64,000 nt of DNA, from the NCBI RefSeq assembly GCF_009908285.1, contig NZ_JAAARM010000002.1, positions 1 to 64,000 on the forward strand, read 5' to 3'. Below are positions 59,913 through 64,000 of the stretch, one piece after another (position 1 is the first letter of the stretch; each line of letters begins with the position of its first letter). The DNA is from Pseudomonas sp. Fl4BN1. Lineage in GTDB: Bacteria > Pseudomonadota > Gammaproteobacteria > Pseudomonadales > Pseudomonadaceae. The notes under the pieces were generated by a model. It did no database searches and was not told where the DNA came from. It saw only the letters and a list, made by a program, of their open reading frames with translations. The position numbers and the translations under genes are program-made.

Positions 59913-60818
59913 ATGCGACTGCGTCACATCGAAATCTTCCAGGCCATCCGCCAGGCCGGTTCCATCAGCGGCGCCGCGCAGTTGCTGCACGTCTCGCAAC
60001 CGGCGGTGACCAAGGTCCTGCAGCACGCCGAACTGCAGCTGGGCTTCCCGCTGTTCCTGCGGGTGCGGGGCAAGTTGCAGCCGACCCCGGAAGCCCTGGA
60101 ACTGGAGCGGGAAGTGGACAAGGTCAGCGAGAGCCTGCAAGGGGTGCGACGCCTGGCCCAGAACCTACGCCGGGCTCCGGGCCAGAGCCTGCGCATCGGC
60201 GCCACCCCGGCTCTGGCCCTGGCCTTGCTGCCACCGGCCATCAGCGAGTGGACCCGACGTTACCCGGACAGCCTGTGCGAACTGTCCAGCGCCCATAGCC
60301 GCGAGTTGGTGCAGAACCTGCTGATGCGCGAGGTCGATGTGACCCTGACCCTGCAGCGCCCGGATCACCCCGGGTTGAACGCACAAGCCCTGGCCCAGGG
60401 CGTGCTGGTGGCCCTGGCCCCATTGGGCTATTGGCCGGAGGAAGCCCGGGGCCGACCGCTGGCACTGATGGAGTTGGCCGATGCGCCGCTGATCGGCCTG
60501 AGCAGCGCCGATCCGCTGTCGGCCAGGCTCGACAGCTACCTCAAGACGGTGGAGCCGCCACCACGGGTGAGCATCGCCGTGCAGACCTACTCCCTGGCCC
60601 GGGCCATGGTGGAATCCGGCGCCGGAGTGGCACTGATCGACCCGTTCACTGCCCTGGGCGCCTCAACGGCCAACACTGCCATCCGGCCCCTGAGCCCGGC
60701 GCTGCCGATCACCCTGTACGCCGTGACCCGTGCTGCCGAACCGCCGCCCCACACCCTGGCCAGCCTACTGGACATCTTCGCCCGCCAGGCCCAGGCCCAA
60801 CTCGACCACCCCTTGTAG
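59913..60818 (+). CDS. LysR-family regulator of the D-amino acid-like cluster
   Basis: 301 residues. The N-terminal winged helix-turn-helix is at about 15-60 (AIRQAGSISGAAQLLHVSQPAVTKVLQHAE), followed by a substrate-binding domain. The divergent layout is the classic LysR arrangement, so it probably controls the DadA-like/RidA/GltI-like genes. The start at 59913 (MRLRHIEIFQAI) gives the family N-terminus; about 36 upstream codons are rejected. The stop TAG is the TAG of the first REP arm of the array that follows. Confidence 0.88.
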   Translation: MRLRHIEIFQAIRQAGSISGAAQLLHVSQPAVTKVLQHAELQLGFPLFLRVRGKLQPTPEALELEREVDKVSESLQGVRRLAQNLRRAPGQSLRIGATPALALALLPPAISEWTRRYPDSLCELSSAHSRELVQNLLMREVDVTLTLQRPDHPGLNAQALAQGVLVALAPLGYWPEEARGRPLALMELADAPLIGLSSADPLSARLDSYLKTVEPPPRVSIAVQTYSLARAMVESGAGVALIDPFTALGASTANTAIRPLSPALPITLYAVTRAAEPPPHTLASLLDIFARQAQAQLDHPL

Positions 60819-61423
60819 GAGCTGGCTTGCCAGCGAAAGCGTCCGAAAGCACGGCGCAATCTCCAAGGGACCCTTCGCCGGCAAGCCGGCTCCTACAACA
60901 GCCCGCAGCATCCCGCCCGTAGGAGCTGGCTTGCCAGCGAAAGCGTCCGAAAGCCCGGCGCAAATCCCCAAGGGACCCTTCGCCGGCAAGCCGGCTCCTA
61001 CAACAACCCGCAGCATCCCGCCCCGTAGGAGCTGGCTTGCCAGCGAAAGCGTCCGAAAGCCCGGCGCAATCTCCAAGGGCCCCTTCGCCGGCAAGCCGGC
61101 TCCTACAACAACCCGCAGCATCCCGCCCCGTAGGAGCTGGCTTGCCAGCGAAAGCGTCCGAATGCCCAGCGCAAATCCCCAAGGGACCCTTCGCCGGCAA
61201 GCCGGCTCCTACAACAACCCGCAGCGTCCCGCCCGTAGGAGCTGGCTTGCCAGCGAAGGCGCCCGAAAGCACGGCGCAAATCCCTAAGGGACCCTTCGCC
61301 GGCAAGCCGGCTCCTACAACAACCCGCAGCGTCCCGCCCCGTAGGAGCTGGCTTGCCAGCGAAAGCGTCCGAATGCCCAGCGCAAATATCCAAGGGCCCC
61401 TTCGCCGGCAAGCCGGCTCCTAC
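60815..61423. repeat. array of six REP pairs
   Basis: Units start at 60815, 60919, 61025, 61130, 61235 and 61341, about 105 bp apart. Each has a CTGG-type arm, a middle with AAGCGTCCGAAAGC and CCAAGGG, and a CCGG-type arm, joined by ACAACCCGCAGC linkers. The orientation is opposite to the array at 30312. The first arm gives the stop of the LysR gene and the last arm gives the stop of the convergent trhA gene. It fills the whole gap. Confidence 0.94.
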
Positions 61424-62037
61424 AGGACGTAGAACAGGATGGCGATGAAGTGCAGCAGGCTGCCGGCGATCACGAACAGGTGCCAGATGCCGTGGGCATG
61501 GCGCAGACGGCTATCGAGGGCAAAGAAGATGATGCCCACGGTGTACAACACTCCGCCCGAAGCCAGCCAGGCAAACCCGGCGGGGCCCAGGGCTGCCAGC
61601 AACGGTTTCACCGCCACCAGCACGATCCAGCCCATGACCGCGTAGATCACGATGGAGAGGATCCGCGCCTCGGAACGCGGCTTGATCTCCTGGAGGATGC
61701 CGATCAACGCCAGCCCCCAGACAATCCCGAACAGTGTCCAGCCCCAGGGGCCACGCAGGGTCACCAGGCAGAACGGCGTGTAACTGCCGGCAATCAGCAG
61801 GTAGATCGAAAAGTGATCGACCTTCTGCATGATGCTCTTCGCCCGCCCACGCACGCTGTGATAGACCGTGGACACGCTATAGAGCACCAGCAAAGTGAAA
61901 GAATAGATCGCCACGCTGACGATCTTCCACGCGCTGCCATCGAGGCTGGCCAGGACCACCAGCCAGATGCCGCCGATAAACGCCGCGATGGCCCCCAGCA
62001 GGTGGGTCCAGGCGTTGAATCTTTCTCCGTGATACAT
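61420..62037 (-). CDS. trhA: hemolysin III/TrhA family membrane protein
   Basis: 205 residues with seven membrane segments. HGERFNAWTHLLGAIAAF at the start, STVYHSVRG, KVDHFSIYLLIAGSYTPF and the C-terminal HGIWHLFVIAGSLLHF carry the conserved His and Asp residues of the YqfA/Hly-III and PAQR superfamily, thought to bind zinc. The bacterial role is tied to membrane fluidity rather than haemolysis. The ATG at 62037 begins the family N-terminus. The TAG stop lies in the REP array's last arm. Confidence 0.9.
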   Translation of the reverse strand: MYHGERFNAWTHLLGAIAAFIGGIWLVVLASLDGSAWKIVSVAIYSFTLLVLYSVSTVYHSVRGRAKSIMQKVDHFSIYLLIAGSYTPFCLVTLRGPWGWTLFGIVWGLALIGILQEIKPRSEARILSIVIYAVMGWIVLVAVKPLLAALGPAGFAWLASGGVLYTVGIIFFALDSRLRHAHGIWHLFVIAGSLLHFIAILFYVL

Positions 62038-62191
62038 CTGTCGTCCGCTCTGAAAACATGAAAAAACACGCAAGGCTCGGGCCTGCAGCTTGAAAGCGCA
62101 ATATGTCTATGGGGGCGCGGCCGACAAAAAACCAGCGGTCAGTCCTCGACTCATCGGGCATCATCAGCCCCTTCTCACCAGAGTCCGGACC

Positions 62192-63109
62192 ATGCTCATC
62201 GACGAAGAGTTGACCCTGAAAAAGCTCGAAGTGTTTCTGGCGTTCATGCGTACCGGCAATCTGGCCCGCGCCGCCAGCGAGCTGCAGACCAGCAATGTCA
62301 GCGTGCACCGGGCCATCCATTCCCTGGAAAGCGCCCTGCGCTGCCCACTGTTCAAGCATGAAGGACGCAACCTGACACCGCTGGAAAGCGCCTTCGTGCT
62401 GGAGGAGCGGGCCCAGAAGCTGGTCCAGGACGTGGTCGAGAGCGTGCGCCTGACCCGCGAAGCCGCGGGCTTCTCGGCAGAACGTTTCAAACTCGGTGCG
62501 CTTTACTCATTGACGGTGAAAACCGTACCGCAGTTGATCATGGGCCTGAAGCTGCGCCGCAGCGAGCTGAACATCGACCTGATCCTGGGCTCCAACATCG
62601 ACCTGCTGTACAAGCTCAAGAACATGGAAGTAGACGCCATCCTGATTTCCCTGGATGACCGGGTCAACGAACCGGACTGCGAGCAACTGCCGCTGTTTTC
62701 CGACGACATCTTCCTCGCCACTCCCGCCGACTCACCCTTCGCCCAGCAGAGCGAAGTCGACCTGGCCGACGTGCGTGACGCCACCTTCATTACCCTGACC
62801 CAGGGCTTTGCCACTCACCAGGATGGGGTGCGGGTGTTCAAGCAAGCGGGCTTCGAACCCAAGGTGGCGATGCAGGTCAACGATATCTTCACCTTGCTGA
62901 GCATGGTCAGCTCAGGGGTGGGTTACGCCTTGCTGCCGGGAAGGATCGCGGCGGTGTATGAGAACCGCGTGAAACTGATACCGCTGCAGGCGCGCTACCG
63001 CCTGCAGCAGCATATCGGCGTGGTCTTCCTCAAGGCCAAGGAGCGCGACCCGAACCTGCTGGCGCTGCTGGCCGAGTGTCGGATGTACGCCAACCGCCAA
63101 AGCACGTAG
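62192..63109 (+). CDS. mdcR: MdcR-type LysR regulator of malonate use
   Basis: 305 residues. The LysR helix-turn-helix is at about 8-65 (MRTGNLARAASELQTSNVSVHRAIHSLES), followed by a ligand domain. Sequence and position next to madM fit MdcR, which activates malonate decarboxylase and transport genes. The start at 62192 (MLIDEELTLKKLEVF) gives the family N-terminus; an in-frame extension upstream is rejected. The stop TAG is supplied by a REP arm. It is convergent with madM. Confidence 0.87.
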   Translation: MLIDEELTLKKLEVFLAFMRTGNLARAASELQTSNVSVHRAIHSLESALRCPLFKHEGRNLTPLESAFVLEERAQKLVQDVVESVRLTREAAGFSAERFKLGALYSLTVKTVPQLIMGLKLRRSELNIDLILGSNIDLLYKLKNMEVDAILISLDDRVNEPDCEQLPLFSDDIFLATPADSPFAQQSEVDLADVRDATFITLTQGFATHQDGVRVFKQAGFEPKVAMQVNDIFTLLSMVSSGVGYALLPGRIAAVYENRVKLIPLQARYRLQQHIGVVFLKAKERDPNLLALLAECRMYANRQST

Positions 63110-63177
63110 GAGCTGGCTTGCCAGCGAAAGCGCCCGCAAGACCTCAAGAACCTCTTCGCCGGCAAGCCGGCTCCTAC
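63106..63177. repeat. REP palindrome pair
   Basis: CTGG-type arm first, CCGG-type arm second, with a shorter middle than most. Its first bases overlap the mdcR stop codon. Confidence 0.9.
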
Positions 63178-63189
63178 ACAGGTGTCGGG

Positions 63190-63954
63190 CTAGCCCACCA
63201 GGCCGCGGACGATGAAGAACAACAGCGACGGCCCCAACAGGCAACCCAGCCCGGTGTGGAAGGTCGCGGTCAAGGCGCCGTAAGGCACCAGCCGCCGGTC
63301 GGTGGCTGCCAGGCCTGCGGTCACGCCGCTGACGGTTCCGGCCAACCCGCCGAAGACCATCGCCGAACGCGGATTGTCCAGGCCCATCCAGCGCGCCGCC
63401 ATGGGCGTACCCACCATCACCAGGATCGCCTTGATCAAGCCCGTGGCAATCGACAAGGCCACCACATCGGAACTGGCCCCGATGGCCGCACCGGTCACCG
63501 GACCCACGATGTAGGTCACAGCACCGGCGCCAATGGTGGTCATGCTCACTGCATCCCGATAACCAAAGGCCCAGGCAATGCTCGCACCGACCATGAACGG
63601 CAGCAGCGTCCCCAGGAGCAGGGCTACTGCGCCGATCATCCCGGCCTTGCGCGCCTCGGTGGCCTGCACTTCAAAGGCGGTGGCGACGATAGCAAAGTCG
63701 CGCAGCATGGCGCCGCCCATCAGGCCGATGCCGGAGAACAGCGCCAGGTCCGCCAGGCCCTTCTGCCCACCGGTCAAGGTACCGCCGACCCAGGCCAGCA
63801 CCAGGCCGATGACGATAGCGATCGCCGAACCGTGGATCCGGCCAAACGTCAGGCGCTTGGACAACAGCACCGAGATCCACATGATCACCCCGACGAAAGC
63901 GAAGGCGGTGACCAGACCGTTGTGCTCCAGACCTTTCTCGATCAGATCCCACAT
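63190..63954 (-). CDS. madM: MadM, malonate transporter subunit
   Basis: 254 residues with about seven membrane segments. LSKRLTFGRIHGSAIAIVIGLVLAWVGG, GIGLMGGAMLRDFAIVATAF and GAGAVTYIVGPVTGAAIGASSDVVALSIATGL follow MadM of malonate-using bacteria. With MadL it forms a sodium-dependent malonate carrier. It starts one base after the madL stop (TGAGATG), so the two are coupled. It is the last gene of the malonate operon, whose other members lie beyond the window. Confidence 0.9.
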   Translation of the reverse strand: MWDLIEKGLEHNGLVTAFAFVGVIMWISVLLSKRLTFGRIHGSAIAIVIGLVLAWVGGTLTGGQKGLADLALFSGIGLMGGAMLRDFAIVATAFEVQATEARKAGMIGAVALLLGTLLPFMVGASIAWAFGYRDAVSMTTIGAGAVTYIVGPVTGAAIGASSDVVALSIATGLIKAILVMVGTPMAARWMGLDNPRSAMVFGGLAGTVSGVTAGLAATDRRLVPYGALTATFHTGLGCLLGPSLLFFIVRGLVG

Positions 63955-63955
63955 C

Positions 63956-64000
63956 TCAGCGCCCTCCCGCCGGTGTCACTTGCGCAGCCGGCTCGGCCGG
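63956..64000 (-). CDS. madL: MadL, malonate transporter subunit, C-terminal end only
   Basis: Fourteen codons and a TGA stop (ending VTPAGGR) run in frame to the window edge, one base from the madM start. Identity is inferred from the constant madL-madM order; the piece is too short to recognise by itself. Confidence 0.5.
   Translation of the reverse strand, partial: PAEPAAQVTPAGGR

Noticed and set aside
60730..61287. Repetitive-peptide genes with FAGKPAPT repeats
   Set aside because: They are translations of the REP array on both strands, without start signals. The same peptide appears at every REP site.
60815..61423. CRISPR-like array
   Set aside because: The period is ~105 bp with inverted, not direct, 20-base arms; the middles are near-identical rather than unique spacers, and no cas gene is present. 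It is a REP array.

Overview
The window is chromosomal DNA from a fluorescent Pseudomonas, most likely of the P. fluorescens/P. protegens group. Gene order follows Pseudomonas core synteny (gbdR-sdaB-cbcXWV-betT-betIBA; fba-pgk-epd-tkt-regulator-metK; ahcY-metF-rhlE-yceI-bioA-rsmE; mdcR next to madLM). GC is high, and GTAGGAGC-type REP palindromes lie in many intergenic gaps. I see no rRNA, tRNA, IS element, phage or CRISPR.

Region 1 (1-3300): a small secreted DUF4952-type protein gene flanked by a ~41-bp direct repeat, a small conserved unknown, an AAC(6')-like acetyltransferase, and GbdR, the glycine-betaine regulator. Region 2 (3320-14830): choline/betaine catabolism and uptake: serine dehydratase sdaB, the CbcXWV ABC transporter, a BetT carrier, then betI-betB-betA behind a perfect 20-bp BetI-type palindrome. 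Choline is imported and oxidised to betaine; demethylation (genes not here) leads to serine, which SdaB converts to pyruvate.

Region 3 (15078-30300): a paralogous TldD/PmbA protease pair, an MdtD-like efflux pump, DbpA helicase, a flavoprotein, a YccS-family membrane protein, an orphan solute-binding protein, an ElaA acetyltransferase, a YgjP/HTH pair, a REC-PAS-GGDEF-EAL protein and a PL7 alginate lyase.

Region 4 (30768-39620): central carbon genes transcribed leftwards (tkt, epd, pgk, two small lipoproteins, class II aldolase), divergent from an ArsR-methyltransferase regulator and metK. A perfect palindrome lies just upstream of the regulator promoter. Region 5 (39791-46840): envelope and miscellaneous genes: LigB with a signal peptide, DUF1090, a cytochrome c', MltA, MAPEG, EamA, an internally deleted MFS remnant and a CPA1 antiporter.

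Region 6 (47009-57140): an acyl-CoA thioesterase, the SAH riboswitch with ahcY and metF, an orphan binding protein, RhlE, YceI plus cytochrome b561, BioA and RsmE. Together with metK this covers the SAM cycle: MetK makes SAM, methyltransferases yield SAH, AhcY cleaves SAH and MetF supplies methyl groups. Region 7 (57255-64000): a compact D-amino-acid-oxidation-like cluster (DadA-like, RidA, GltI-like, divergent LysR), a six-unit REP array, a TrhA/hemolysin III protein, MdcR, and the malonate transporter gene madM with the 3' end of madL.

No clearly new multi-gene system stands out. The most interesting signals are regulatory and repeat-level: tandem 21-bp repeats before cbcX, the palindrome before the sahR-like gene, REP units that supply stop codons and have a fixed polarity, and a composite hairpin element inside two unrelated operons.
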